This document shows, piece by piece, positions 45,240 through 57,992 of a DNA stretch of 64,000 nt; the first letter of the stretch is position 1, and each line of letters opens with the position of its first letter. The notes beneath the pieces are model-generated. The model saw nothing but the letters and a program-made list of their open reading frames with translations, ran no database searches and was not told the origin of the DNA. The stretch lies in assembly GCA_022592445.1 (NCBI GenBank), contig JABYQR010000256.1:1-64000 (forward strand). Direction: 5' to 3'. This stretch comes from Cytidiella melzeri (taxonomy: Eukaryota > Basidiomycota > Agaricomycetes > Polyporales > Irpicaceae). Made by a program: the position numbers and the translations under genes.

Positions 45240-48200
45240 ATGGCGCTCGATGATCCCCCTGCAGCAGCAAAGCGCAAATGTATTCCTACGGAAAAGGCTC
45301 CAAAAAAAAAGGCACGGGCTACAGCACCACAAGCTAACAAGAAATCAAGAAAGACAACTGTTGTATTGGAGGAAGAAGATGATGCTCGACACTCCGATGA
45401 TGGAGTAGAGGAGATAGAAATTGAAGACATTGATGGTAACGTAACAACACGCCATCTCAATGTGGCATCAAAGGACAATGGGGAGGAGGACGACAAGGCA
45501 GAACTGGGTGAGTAAAATGACATGGACAATGCAGCGAGTACAAACTGATACACCACATATAGAAAGGATGATGAAAAAATGGTGCTCGCCCATCTATGGG
45601 TTCTTCCACGCTGAGCCATCAATCGAGTACAAGGGTGGGCGAAAGTGCCACACATTCAAGTGTGCAGCAAAAGGGTGCGGGCACAGGATATTCCGTAATC
45701 TTGACACGCGTGATGCACAGTCCACCGGGAACATGCGTAAGCATGCAGTGGCTTGCTGGGGTAAGGAGGCGGTAGAGATGGCGGATGAGGCTGGCAATGT
45801 TGACTCGGTGCAAGCGGACATTGTCCAAGGTATCCTCCGCGATGGTAAGATAACAGTGTCGTTCGAACGGAAGGGGAAGGAAAAGGTGACCTACTCGCAT
45901 CGTCAGCACACGAAGACAGAGACAAAGTAAGTGCTTACCGAGTTGCTATGGTTGTCAAGGAGGCTAAAAAAGTAGGGCGGAGATTGTACGTTGGGTGACA
46001 GAAAGCCTACGACCATTCAAAATTGTGTCAGATCGAGGCTTCAAGAGCCTCATGAAGACGGGAAGGCCAGGTTATTACTTACCTTCACTGACAACAGTCT
46101 CCCGAGATGTCAAGCTGGTGTTTGCGAAGGCACGTAAGCGTATGGCAAAGATGTTGAAAGAGTACGATGGCGACTTGAACTTTGCAACGGATGCATGGAC
46201 TTCACCCAACCATCGGGCATTCATTGCGATAACCGTGCACCTAGAGATGAATGGCGAGCCCGTTAGCATGTTACTTGATCTCGTCGAGGTTGCCCAGGTA
46301 TGTTGATAGCTAATGGGCAAATTATGAATGAAATGCTCACTGAAACTGATTCTCTCTAGTCGCATAGTGGCCTGAACCTGGCAGCAGCCTTTGCAAAAGT
46401 GCTCAATGACTTCGGAATAGGTGATAAGGTCAGCAGTGCATGCGTATGGCATGAAAATAGGTTGAACTCACCAGATTGTATCCAGATCCTCAGTATTACT
46501 TGCGATAATGCCACGTCGAACGATGCAATGATCGAAGAGCTTGCGAATATTGTACTGACATACAAAGGCGAAGAGAATCGTGTTTGGTGCTTTGTGCATA
46601 TCATTAATTTGGTTGCAAAGAGTCTATTGAAACAATTCGATGTACCGAAGGACAAGAACCGCGATGCGATGACTCAAGCTGAGAAGGATTTGGCGGATTT
46701 GGCAACGGATCTTGATATGGAGGATCTTCAGACAAGGCTTGAGGTAGCAGCCAAGGACCAGGATGAGGATGATGACGAGGGATGGGTGAACGAACTTGAA
46801 TCAATGAGCAATGTGGAACGGGAAGCTCACAGTGAGCGGGTTCAACCAGTGTCCTTAGTGCTTGTAAAGGTCAGTTGAAAGGAAAGATAAAGCCAACCAA
46901 GTACTCACCAAAGCCAACCAGCTTCGCAAAATCTTGTACAAGATCCTTCACTCCAGCACAATCCTCCTCCCTGCCTGGAAACGAGTGCTCAAAGTGCTCG
47001 GTTTGAAAGAGCGGATGATGCCGCGGGATGTGTCGACTCGTTGGAACTCGACATTTGATATGCTTGACTTCGCTTTGGAGTATTGAACAACGGTGCAGAA
47101 AATGACAGAGGAGCACAAGGAAGTGCTGGGGACGTATGAGATGGCGAACAGCGACTGGAAAATTGTTGAACAGCTGCGCGACGTGCTACAGGTAAGTCCA
47201 ATTATTTTCCATGCCGCATTTGGACGCTTACAAATGCATCCGCTCTGTGGCGCTTTTGCTTCCGTATTCAATTTTGGCCATGCACAAACGACTCTACCCT
47301 CCAGATTCTCAAAGACGCGACTCTTTTCTTCTCTCGCAAAACACCCAATCTTGCCACTGTCATATCCGCCATGGATCACATTGACGAGAAGTTTGGCTCG
47401 GACACGCTTAATACCCGGCTTCATCCTGCAATCCGCGCCTCAGTTGCAGTTGCCAAACGCACCTGCAACCGAAACTACAGCCACACAGACGACTCGAATC
47501 TCTATCGGGTGGCCATGGGTAAGCTACTTCAGCTTCACAATTCATTTTATCTCACTGATACCAAATTTACAGTTTTACATCCTCGATAAAAGCTCGTTTA
47601 CCTCAAGGATGCGGACTGGGACCCCGAGTGGCAGGACAAAGCTCAAACGCTGGTGCGAACAATTTACGATGAGAAGTACGCAACTCTCGATATCAATACT
47701 GGGGCATCGGATCCATCTGCTGACTCGCATGAACGAGCCGACACAGCACCAGTGTGTTTTTATTTTTTTTCGCTGCTTAGCAGATCATACTGATCACGAA
47801 GCACACTAGAAACGCACAGAAAACATCTTTGACTCCCTTCCTGCACTTGCTGCTCCCATCACATGCGAACTTTGCAACGAGCTTGATCGCTACCTCAGCA
47901 CCGACCCCGAAGTCACCAACAATGTCATTCAGTGGTGGGTGGAGTGTCGCTCGATGTTCCCAAGGCTTTTGCGAATGGTGCTTGACTACCTTACAATCCC
48001 TGGTGAGTCTTTCTTCATTAATAGGCTAATAATAGCTCGAACGCTGGACTAATGTTGGCCTCAATAGCTACTTCTGTTGCCGTTGAGCGTGTTTTCAGCC
48101 AGGGCTGACTTCTTGTATCCTCCATTCACAACTGTCTATCTGCCCAAAGCACTCGGGCAATTCTGTGCCTAGGCCAATGGAGCCTTCTCGGGCTGGTCGA

Positions 48201-48309
48201 GGATGCGGATGTCACCAATGTTGCTCAGTTGCAGAACGTTCAGGGTGATGGTGATGATAGCAATGGCGAGTTTGACCCGGGTGATGATTGGGACAGGATT
48301 GATGGTTAG
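45240..48309 (+). pseudogene. hAT-family transposase, inactivated
   Basis: The ATG at 45,240 lies in a strong CCACCATGG context. Exon 1 (to 45,507) is basic and acidic and disordered. Exon 2 (45,563-45,926) has a BED-type zinc finger (CAAKGC ... GNMRKHAVACW). Later exons contain DLNFATDAWTSPNHRAF, SITCDNATSND and VWCFVHIINLVAKS, RNase H-like core blocks of hAT transposases, then PRDVSTRWNSTFDML. The C-terminal hATC dimerisation block reads ATSVAVERVFSQG, stop, LLVSSI. In-frame stops occur near 47,082 (EY-stop), 47,587 (HPR-stop-KL) and 48,104 (QG-stop-LL). The first and last are TGA in place of a probable Arg CGA. The protein cannot be made whole. Confidence 0.88.
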
Positions 48310-49512
48310 CTGGCATCCGGGATTGTCGTATATAGATCATGTAGTTGTTCTTGTAATTGTCTTGTAGTGATTTCCACGTGTTTGGCGTGTTTTACCTAAA
48401 TAACCCATGGGTGACCCGCTGTGGGTCATACCCACAGCCTACCCACACAATACGCCGCTGAAGTAGGCGATCTAGCTCTGTATCAAGCTGCTGTCATATT
48501 GCATCCTCAGATGCCTGGGAATTGTCTGGCCGTGCCTTCCGAAGCTGTTTACCCATCTCAATCAACATATGAATGATGCTTTGAAGTCCTGAGTCTCAAA
48601 CACCAGTAGCCTGACGTGCGCTGTCAACCTTGCTCTGAGCTCCAGGGAGAACAGACATGCTGAGCTGTCTTCAAATTTCTGCCCCTGTTTCATGTGGTGT
48701 TTGAAGTGGGCCTTCCTACAGTAGCACATAAAATTAGGTTCCCAAGCTTGACTTTTGAAAAAGGAAATAGAAAGAAACATACAGAGAAATTGAGAAGAAT
48801 AGCTCAAGAAAGCCTTCTTCTGAAGCTTTATGAGCTTTGGTACCACCAACTTTGCAAGTTCGGCAACAGAGAGAACAACCAAGCCCGTTGTGACTGCATT
48901 TCTCTGCCTGCATTGGATTGTCACCACCAAAAAAGAAACCATATGGAAGCAACAAAATTTCTTCGTCATACTTGCAGTCCCAGGCCTCAACACCATTCTG
49001 AGGTGCTGAACTATTTGAGAAGTGAGTGAAAAGTACCAGTATCATTCTCTGCAGCAGAATTCAGGACTGTACCTACTTTATGGAGTCACAGACAGCCTTT
49101 GCAAGCTCTATTGGAGACACATGTGGTGAGGATGAGACAAACTTGACCAAGAATTCCTTTTCTATCATCTCCCGTGGCAAATTTGTGTTAGAGGTGTAGA
49201 CAGCATGATGCTTGGTCCACTGCTTTGAAACATTGCCAGAACATCATTGATGAACACGATGACTGGGACAGCATAGCACATCCTGTCTTTGGCAAGTTGT
49301 CAAATGGGATTTGGCATTTTTTTGGCGTATTTCCGAGACTCATCTGTGCAAGTTAAGTTAACTGAGAAAGTCACTAAGTGGGTTTATTGAGACATACCAG
49401 AGAACAGCTGGACATGTTCAGGATATGACCCATACAATTTGTCGAAGGGAACCTTGAAGGTAGCCACAGGACATAGCATCTGTCGGTTGCTTACAACAAA
49501 ACCACGCAATAT
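48310..49512. other. No supported gene
   Basis: AT-rich sequence with minus-strand ORFs near 48,562-48,996 and 48,734-49,045 that overlap in different frames and show no motif. It may be the decayed 3' part of the minus-strand gene at 49,513-50,721. Confidence 0.4.
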
Positions 49513-50721
49513 TTAATCAACCAGTGAGAAAAAATACATCCAATTGAAGATGTACCTTACCTCAGTCCAAGAAACGCTACGGCCTAATGCTGTAAGTGTC
49601 TCTGGTGTGCCTCCAGCAGTTGGGATTGAGTCCCGTTGTGAACTACAACAATCCACAAAGAACCGCTCCGGTATAAAATAGGACGCACCGGATTGCTGAA
49701 GCAGCTCCTGAGTGAAAAAGATCTTCCCTTCAACCCTTACAGCAGGCGTGACAATGTCTTCAGGGCCATTGCGAAGCATCTTGAAACCATGCTTTGCTTC
49801 AGAAATATACCCTTCATGGTCTTCAGATAAGTTGGACATTGCAAGACAAGTCAAAGGATTTGCATAATCCTAAAACAGCTTCAAATTGAGATTTGATTAC
49901 AAGATATGCAATCCATCCCTTTGCAACTGCAGCCCCAATATCATTGATGTAGAAGATATTGCCGCTAGGACTTACAACTTTCTTTGTGGGATCTCCAACC
50001 AGACGACGGAGGTCCTGGCACATTTTCTTGATAGCGTACAAGGTTGGAACATCACGTGCGTGTAACGCCTTGGCCCATCTGAGCATTGTACCAATTTGTG
50101 CATCCGAGAAACACAGACACGAAGATGTTAACAAGAGGTTTGTGAGAAAGAGCTGATGGAGATTAGTAGCTATCTGACTGTAGGATCTGACTCATACTTA
50201 CTGACTTGGACGGCCATGGAAAGAACGATGTATCCTGAGCAGATGGCTGACTTGAGTGTGAAAACACTGGTATGCCTATGATTAATTGTTAGCAGGGCGT
50301 TTCCATCATGTAATACCTCATATCTAGATAGGACGGCTCATCTTCTCCTATGGTATCCTGCTCAATAGCGCTGCCTACGTGCTCATCTTGTAAATCATCC
50401 TCAAACAGCTCATAGTCCGGATCCAACGTCTCATCGCGCTCAGCACTATTGGCAGCAAATTCCTCCTCCTCCTCCTCCTCCTCCTCCTCCTCATTCACCT
50501 CATTCACCTCTAACACGCCAACACTGAGATGTGTCCACCAGATGGTCTTCCTCCTGTGATATGTCTGAAGACTCTTCAATTCCTTGCATTTCTTGCCTCT
50601 GTAGTTCTGTATCTTGCAGCTTCGCGCGCTCCATGTTGGCCTCTTGTAGCTGCTGATGGTGCTGGACGCGCTGCTGATGCCGGGCTGTAGATTTGTGGCC
50701 CTGAGCGTAGCGGCGTGCCAT
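49513..50721 (-). pseudogene. Degenerate transposon-associated protein gene (unnamed agaricomycete family)
   Basis: From ATG 50,721 the minus strand codes for a basic Gln/His-rich segment preceded by a CxxC (CLLCPSP), then a poly-Glu acidic region. An exon follows with RFSDAQIGTMLRWAKAL, ARDVPTLYAIKKMC and SPSGNIFYINDIGAAVAKD. After a frame change near 49,850 come NPLTCLAMSN and GASYFIPERFF. These blocks resemble the N-terminal halves of large proteins that I recall in many copies in mushroom genomes, probably transposon-encoded. Frame changes near 50,510 and 49,860 and the lack of a recognisable C-terminus indicate a remnant. Family assignment is tentative. Confidence 0.5.
50461..50493. repeat. 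TCC trinucleotide run (poly-Glu on the minus strand)
   Basis: Eleven TCC units encode a Glu tract in the acidic region of the minus-strand pseudogene. Slippage here probably underlies the nearby frame change. Confidence 0.85.
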
Positions 50722-51165
50722 TGTGAGTGGAAGACCATTTGTGGGGCTTGGACACAATAAGCATGTCACTTGGTCCTTGAGACCTATAGACCACACTGTG
50801 TAGAAATTATTGATGTGTGTAGAGAAACAGAGCCAATTAAGTATGCACCTGTAGGGTCTAAGCCATAAGCTGGAGTATTTGTGGACATGCTGACTGATGA
50901 GCAAAGGTAGCACAATCACAACGTAAGTTGGGTCAGATTGTGCAATACAACACAGTAACTGTTTTACTCACCTTTTCCAATGTTTCTCAAGCTTTGTGCA
51001 CACGTCCTAGAGAAAGTAGAGGACTGTACAAGCCCATCAATTTGTTTGATCTAAATGGAGAAGTGCACGTGACCGTGTGAACTCCCTTGGCGTTGGCTTT
51101 CTCCCCTTTGTCAACGTTTTGGTCAGTGTTGCCAGCCCTCTCCACATCTCCCACTCTCCTCGACC

Positions 51166-51672
51166 ATGGCAACCGTTTTCATGGTCAACGCTGGACCGCA
51201 CCAACACGGCAAAGGGGCTGGCAACTTTCGTCGTGTTCCCTTGTGGATTGAAATCCACGGCTTATCGTGCACATTGTACTCAGTTGTAAGCCCTCTGCGA
51301 TATTCAGGCTTTGCTCAATTACTGACATTCTCACAGCCCCTCACAGTAACAGTTGCAGTGCCTCCTGAGGCTGCCGGTTTCCTCACGGCGACAGTGCACT
51401 CCGCAAAGGTGAAAGGCAAAGAGGCCAATTATGACTTCGCAGTCACCCTCCCACCAGTAAGTGCATCGCGCTTTGCGTCGAGCGACATGCACCTCACACG
51501 TTCAGCACAGGAGACCGACTACCCACTTATGTTTGCAACCACCCTCAAGCATTTCAACTGCAAGTCATTCACATCCTGGGAATCACTCCTCAACGGCGTC
51601 GAGTGTTGGCTCCTCACAACCGTCTTGGACCGGACACATCCCCAGTGGTCGTGGGGTGTTTTGCTGTACTAG
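51166..51672 (+). CDS. Unrecognised small protein gene with two short introns
   Basis: ATG 51,166 has a good context (CGACCATGG). Introns at 51,286-51,336 and 51,457-51,510 have canonical ends, and exons join in frame: RVPLWIEIHGLSCTLYSV, LTVTVAVPPEAAGFLTATV, then ETDYPLMFATTLKHFN. The strictly spliced frame stops at 51,670. A neighbouring frame (51,603-51,918) remains protein-like (VFWHLSRVSCWLDWPDW), so a frameshift or a further intron may extend the protein to about 51,918. No domain is recognised. It is head-to-head with the degenerate gene at 49,513-50,721, about 445 bp apart. Confidence 0.5.
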   Translation: MATVFMVNAGPHQHGKGAGNFRRVPLWIEIHGLSCTLYSVVSPLRYSGFAQLLTFSQPLTVTVAVPPEAAGFLTATVHSAKVKGKEANYDFAVTLPPVSASRFASSDMHLTRSAQETDYPLMFATTLKHFNCKSFTSWESLLNGVECWLLTTVLDRTHPQWSWGVLLY

Positions 51673-52611
51673 ATGGTGTTTTTTGGCACCTATCCCGAGT
51701 TTCCTGCTGGCTTGACTGGCCTGATTGGAACACCAGAATTTCGTTTGAAGGCAGTTTCCTCGACTCCTGGATGGCGCGCTTCACGCTGAAGCGTGCCCCT
51801 GGCCCAGCACAGAAACTCCTACCTGAACCTGTAGCTGCACGTACGTGCAAGAAGATTTGCAGGGATATTTGGACGGAATTTCAGGGGCAGCTCGCGTTGT
51901 ATAATTGTACTTTGAATTAGCTATATCTACATGTTGTTGTTGTTTTGACTATGTCATTTGCTCATTCCGCGCTGTCCATTCCAGCTCAAGCAAAGAGGGA
52001 TCAATACGTCTATTGCCTGTGTCTCTTGCGGCTTCTGCTTGCACTGTGCATGTTCAATCACACATAACATGGTGGTCAGATAGTTGAACTGTGCATATAA
52101 TGATAATCATGTACGCTCGATGTCCATTATTGCTGGTCTAGATAAACTGGCTATAGACAGATTATATGATGGGCTGGTTGTCGGACGAGGACCAAGCAGG
52201 ACGAAAGGAATAGTCAAATGTTTAAATATAGACGATAAGTGGTTGTCGGGATGGATGCGGAAGCCGAGGAATCTAAGAGGAATTGGAAATCCAGTCCGAT
52301 GCGTCACAGATGTTTCACACCCATCTCAGTGATATTTTTGTTTTTTCGTCGCATGCCCATCCCTCAAACCGCCACATTCCCTTCTTTTGTCGCCACAAAG
52401 ACATACCCCGCATCATTCTGGCCACTTCTTGAACCCGTACCAAGGAAAATTCCCACGCTTCAGCATAACGCTGTCCTTGCCACCACTCCCCTTCCCATTC
52501 CCGTTAATTGCTTGAGTTCCCCTTAATTACTACTCCACTCATTCTTATATACCTTAAATACGCGTTAACAACCCTTGTTTCCTTCAGAGCCTTGCTCCAC
52601 GTGAATACAGC

Positions 52612-54452
52612 ATGTCTGCCGACCCTCCTGACGCAGACATGATTCCTCCTCCTCCGTCTCAGCGGTCCCTTGAGAACCTCACACAACCTCCTCCGGAGCA
52701 CCAAGCTGAGTTTAATCAGCTGCCTCCAGAACCTCTTCCTGTCACATACTTTAACCCACCCAGACCACTCCAGTCAGCTACGCTTCACAGGCCCCACAGC
52801 CTGCACCCGTCCAGACGCAGCCTAGCTACAAAGACGCAGACCTGTGGGGAGATGACATCTCTCCGGAACTGCCCTGCAATGCCCACCTCCCTTGCAAAAG
52901 CGAGGACCAGATCACGGAATCCCTCCCTGCTTCCGCGGCTACGCTCTCCACCCTTGCTGCGTTCCTGACGGAGCCGTTAGTTATACACCACATCCGAGAA
53001 CTCTCCCGACAAACCAAGGAGTTCGACAACACAATAACGCCTATCTTCAACAACCTCCGAGGCCTCGTCAACCAGTGGAACAACACTGTGGATGACAAGC
53101 TCGCCATCCACCGCTCCGTCTCCGCTCCTTCTATTTGTAGTGCTCCTTCCTCAGGCGCAGCACCTGCAACCTCTCACGTCCCACCCTCGCCTCCAGTGGT
53201 ACGCCCGGCCCACGTGCTTGGCACTACTCAACAACCCTTCCGAGTTGGTGGAGTACCCACCCATCACACAGTCCAGAGTACCTTACTGTTTGCGCCTGCT
53301 GCCAAGCAGCCGCCTCCCATCCCCTTGGCCAATCGCCCTGCTTCCTCATACGTCCAGGCCGTTAAATCGCGCCCAGCCAACACCCTTCTGAATATCACTT
53401 CTGCCCTTGCCACCGCCATGCCCGACGCGCCAGCTGAGGCGCTGTTCACTATGGCCACCAAGATGATTCCCGCACCCAGTAATCGGGCTGTTCCTCGACA
53501 CGCCCCGCGTAATGCGTCCAAGGTAATTACGGTAAAGCCGTCTAGCGGCAATGTCTCGGTGTCCGAGATTCCTAATGACCAACAGCTGCTTAGTGCCTTC
53601 TCTCTCGTATATGAGGAGGCTAAAATGGAGAATCGCATCCCTCAGGACGCTCCCGACAAATTGTTTGTGCGGTGGCTCAACAACGCGCTGCACCTGCATT
53701 TCCATACTTCGCCGTGCGAAGGCACGGAAGCCGTTGTCGAGTCCTTCTGGGGCAAATGCCCTGGCCTGAACAGAGCAACCCCGGCATGTTCTACATTCTG
53801 TTTCCGCAACGGTGTCCTATACCGTTGCGTCCCCTTCTCCAACCCGTCCATTGCCACTACTGACGAATCCATCCAGCAGATTAGGGAAGCGCTTCTCGGC
53901 CAATATGCCTGGGAAGGGGTGACCATGATCGGCAATCCACGCATTCAAATCTCTGAAGGGTCCACCTGCGGAACCGTCTTTGTGGACTTCTACGGCAGTT
54001 CCACATCGCGATGCATGCACCAGATCATGCGCCAGATTGTTTACCTGAATGGCGGCACCTGTCGGGCTGTCCAGGCACACAACTTTAGGCCTGCGACCCC
54101 CCGCTGTGCGATATGCCAGCGCTGGGGCCACCCGGCAGACATATGTCGCTCTCAAGTGGTACGTTGTCCCGTCTGCGCGCAGCCTCACAACGAGCGCAAT
54201 CATGAACGCTTAGCACCCCTCGCCGCCATTAAATGCTTGAACTGCGGTGAGCCTCACCGCTCAGACTCTCCTCACTGCCCTTTCTTCCAGCATCATCGCG
54301 ACCATGAGTGGATTCAGGCCCATCAGCCATCCTCACAACCCGCGCACCGAGTTCCGCACAACGACTTCCACCAAGTTGCGCACTCCAAGCGCAATACTCG
54401 CATTGGCATGGGATGCCAAGTCCCCAGCCTAGCTGGAACTGGTCATACATGA
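52612..54452 (+). pseudogene. LINE ORF1 (gag-like, zinc knuckles)
   Basis: The ATG at 52,612 opens a Pro-rich N-terminus. A one-base slip near 52,760 moves the frame (VSYASQAPQPAPVQ and DLWGDDISPELPC follow), then runs open to 54,452. The C-terminal part has Cys/His knuckles, CAICQRWGHPADIC, CPVCAQPHNERNH and CLNCGEPHRSDSPHC, which bind nucleic acid in LINE ORF1 proteins. The stop overlaps the region where ORF2 begins, in another frame. Confidence 0.82.
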
Positions 54453-57421
54453 TGCCAGATCCTGTCCTAAGCACGTTCCAGGTAATATCTTTTAATGCTA
54501 ATCATACAGCTCATGATACCGCAGCTGTTTTACAGTACTTTGTCCAGGCCAACACTATTTTCATACAGGAACCCGCATACGGGGTCATCAAACACACTCC
54601 TTCTACCACCAACCTTCTCGGTGACGAGTTCTTTGGAACTCAGGCGCAGTCCAGAGACTGGCTTCTACTGGAAGTCAGTGACACTCGACAGGCGCGAGTC
54701 GCATGTTACGTCAACCGTAGGCGGGCAGGATCCAATCCGCGGACACGCCACAATATCATTTCGCACCCTCACTTGCTATGTTTCTCTCTTTCATTTTCTT
54801 TCATTTGGTCATACTGAACGTTTCTTCCTCAATATATACAGCCATCCAGACACTCACGACACCACCCATGCCCTTATGGCAGCACGGCGCCTCCTGCCTT
54901 TCATGGTGGTTGCAGGGGATTTCAACCTCCATCACATGCTATGGGAGTCGGGTCGCCGCAACAACCGACATGCGCAGGACGTCATCAACTTCATGCCGGA
55001 CGTCAACATCTCCCTGCTCAACCTGCTAGATGTGTAGACCCACTTTCCACATCGCCGCAGACTTGCTCTGTCCGTCATTGACCTCGCATGGGTGGACTCC
55101 TCAATGATCAATCACCCTCTTACCACTCTCACGGTAGACGCTAACATGCGCATGGGCTCTGACCATGCTGTCCTCATCATTGACATTCCTACCAAGCCAG
55201 AGTACACTGCGCTGCCGCGTATCGCTCCTGGCTCTGACGCGGAAACCGAGTTCATCATTGACATTCTCGAGGCCGCTCAAGCGCGCGTTCACAATTCCCT
55301 CTCCTCATCTCGCGATTTAGAACATTCGCTAACTCTTTTCTTTGAGTCAATTCAGGACGCCTTCAACCGGCACGCCTCCACCCCACGCATCACAAGCCAC
55401 TCCAAACTGTGGTGGAACAAAGAGTGTCAAGAAGCGCTGAGTTTTTTTTGCCGCACTCACCTACAGGAGGACCAGCGGGCGTTCTTTCAAGCAATCCGCA
55501 GAGCCAAGAGACAGCACTTCAACGGCGTCATCAGCAATTGGCTGCAAAGAAACGCGTATGGGATCTCACAGCGTGGTCCAAACCGCGTCCAGTGTCAACC
55601 ACAACTCACATCAAAGGGGCAGACAGGACAACGCTCCACTTGTTCAAAGGCTTCGTCAGGGGCTGCTCTGACCAATTCTACTCAGCGCAGAATTGACCTG
55701 TGGAGCTCTCCATTGTTGAAGTCCTCGAGAAGCGCAACGAACAACCATTCCCACCTTTCTCTCGGCAAGAGCTGAGGGAGTGTCTTGCGACAACTTCCTC
55801 CCGCTCTGCTCCAGGTCCAGACCACCTTACTTGGTCAATGATTAAGACTCTCGTCGCCGACCGAGAGATTGAAGCGTATCAATTGTCTGTTTTCAATGCA
55901 TGCATTACTAACAGCTTCTGGCCCCCACAGTTCAAATCATCAATCACCATTGTCATTCCGAAGCCCAAGAAGGCGGACTATTCGGTACTCAAGGCCTACA
56001 GGCCTATTGTGCTTCTCAGCTGTATGGGTAAGTTGGCAGAGAAGCTGATTGCTAATTGCATGCAGTACGACTGCATCCGTTATCAGCTCCTGCACCCCTC
56101 TCAGTGCGGCGGTGTACGTCTTCACTCCACAGACGATGCCGGCCTCCTTCTTGTGCACCATCTGCGAGCTGCACGCGCTGCCGGCCTCCACACCTCTTGC
56201 CTTGCAATGGATATTGCGCAATTTTTTCCGTCCATCAACCACCACTTGTTGGTGGCCATCTTGCGCCGTCTCGGCTTCCATTCGTCTCTCTGTCAGCTGG
56301 TTGCCAACTACCTTTCCAATTGCACTACACAGTTCCGGTGGACCGAGCGCCTCTCTGAGCAGGTCAGCTGCACAGTCAGCGTAGGACAGGGCTCGTGCCT
56401 GTCTCCCAACTTCTCAGCATTGGCCATCACTCCCGCCCTCTTCACCATCTCCAAACTCCTTCCCCCTTGGACCCCATCTACGCTCCCTTCTCTTGTTCTT
56501 TGTCGACAACGGCACTCTTGCCATCTCATCCGACTCCTTAGGCACAAACATCTTTCTCCTCAGAACCCTCTACCTTTGTATCTCTGAAACCTTCGCACGC
56601 ATTGGCATCATCCTTGAACTCGACAAACTTGAACTTGCTCATCTCCCACTTCCCAAATACCACGGTCCTCTCCCTCCTCTCACAATATCAATCGACAATT
56701 CCTCCATCACTCTCTCTCCCAAACACGTCTGGCAATATCTTGGATTCTTCTTTGACACACAACTCAACTTCCGCTATCACGTTCGCTTCTACGCCACCAA
56801 GGCTCTCAGTACTGTCCGCAATTACCCCATGCTGGGTAACTCCAATTGCGGCCTTTCCCCAGCACAAAATTGCCTCCTTTACATTTCCTGCATTCTCCCT
56901 ATCCTAACATATGGTTGTCAACTATGGTTTCACCCGCATAAGCCACAAAAAGCCCTCATCGCCTCCCTCTCCCGTGCCCAGTCAGCCGCCGCAAGGTGGA
57001 TTCTGGGCGCCTTCCAAACATCCCCCACTGGTGGAATGGAAATCCTCGCAGGCCTCCTTCCCATCCGCCTACATCTCCGAAAGCTCTTCAACATTTCTGT
57101 CCTCCGCACACAGTGTCTCCCAGCCAGCCACATCGTATCTGTCGCCGCCACTTTCAAGGCAAGCCAAAATCCGTCACACTCCCTCAGCTTCCCCATCCAC
57201 AACATTCTCCCTCGCTCGTCGCTCCCTCTTCAGTTACACCACCAACTGTCTACCTCCGGCCTCGAACCAATTAGTCATTCACATCCCAAAATGCAACCTG
57301 GGAACAGAGTAGTAGATATCTTTTCTTCGCGCATTACTTTTAGTCTTTCACATCCAAAGAAAACCTCTGATGAATTTTGCCCCTGGCTAGCTCGTTTAGT
57401 TTCACTTATTTCTAACTTGTT
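54446..57421 (+). pseudogene. LINE ORF2: APE endonuclease and reverse transcriptase
   Basis: Endonuclease: VISFNANHTAHDTAAVLQ and IFIQEP, then after a frameshift near 54,740 VVAGDFNLHHMLWES and MRMGSDHAVLI. RT: RSAPGPDHLTWSMIK, VIPKPKKADYSVLKAYRPIV, LAMDIAQFFPSINH, VGQGSCLSP and, after another frameshift near 56,490, FFVDNGTLAIS. The RT motif normally reads FVDD or YVDD; here the second Asp codon is AAC (56,508-56,510). Stops occur at about 55,035 (TAG) and 55,694 (TGA). The ORF is cut at 57,421 by copia-2. Confidence 0.88.
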
Positions 57422-57862
57422 TAATGGCTTTTCAGCTCCGGCTCACGGACTCGTAGTTACCGGACTCTCTTTTGTTTTCCGTATATGGTCGCTCTATTGT
57501 TCTTTCTTCACGCGGACACATCTGTATCACAGATCTTCCTTTTTGGGTCGCCTGAGGGCTCTGTCTTATATACCTTCACCCTCGCTCCTGACACTCCATT
57601 GTGCTCTTTCTCTTTCGCACCTGGAGTGAGTATTCTTTGTTGTCCATCACATATGCAATATGCTCACAGCCTGTACTTGTAGTTAACTCGCTCTGCTCGT
57701 GTGTCTTAGGTACAGTCATTATGCTAATCGTGCTCTTTCTCTTTTGCACCTGGATTAACTTGCTCTGCTCGTGTGTCTTAGGTTCTTACGACGGCAAGTG
57801 GGATTACAACTGTGCATCACATCCCTGCCTCTAGACGTGTTGAATACATTCAACCGTCTTTA
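57422..57862 (+). repeat. Copia-2 5' LTR
   Basis: 441 bp with TAATGG start and CTTTA end, and a CTTATATACC TATA box near 57,567. Internal short repeats around GCTCTTTCTCTTTYGCACCTGG occur twice. Confidence 0.93.
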
Positions 57863-57874
57863 GGTTATGAGCCC
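57863..57874 (+). promoter_or_regulatory. Copia-2 primer-binding site (initiator tRNA-Met anticodon arm)
   Basis: GGTTATGAGCCC directly follows the 5' LTR and is identical to the copia-1 site. It is complementary to the anticodon arm of initiator tRNA-Met, suggesting half-tRNA priming. Confidence 0.85.
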
Positions 57875-57992
57875 CACCTGGCTCTAATCAACACTCGTTG
57901 TTCACCTTATCGCGCCCATCTGCGCTTCGCTCCGATCAATGTCGACACACGACTCCAGGTCTTCACATCCATATCCTTAACGTCCTACCAAC

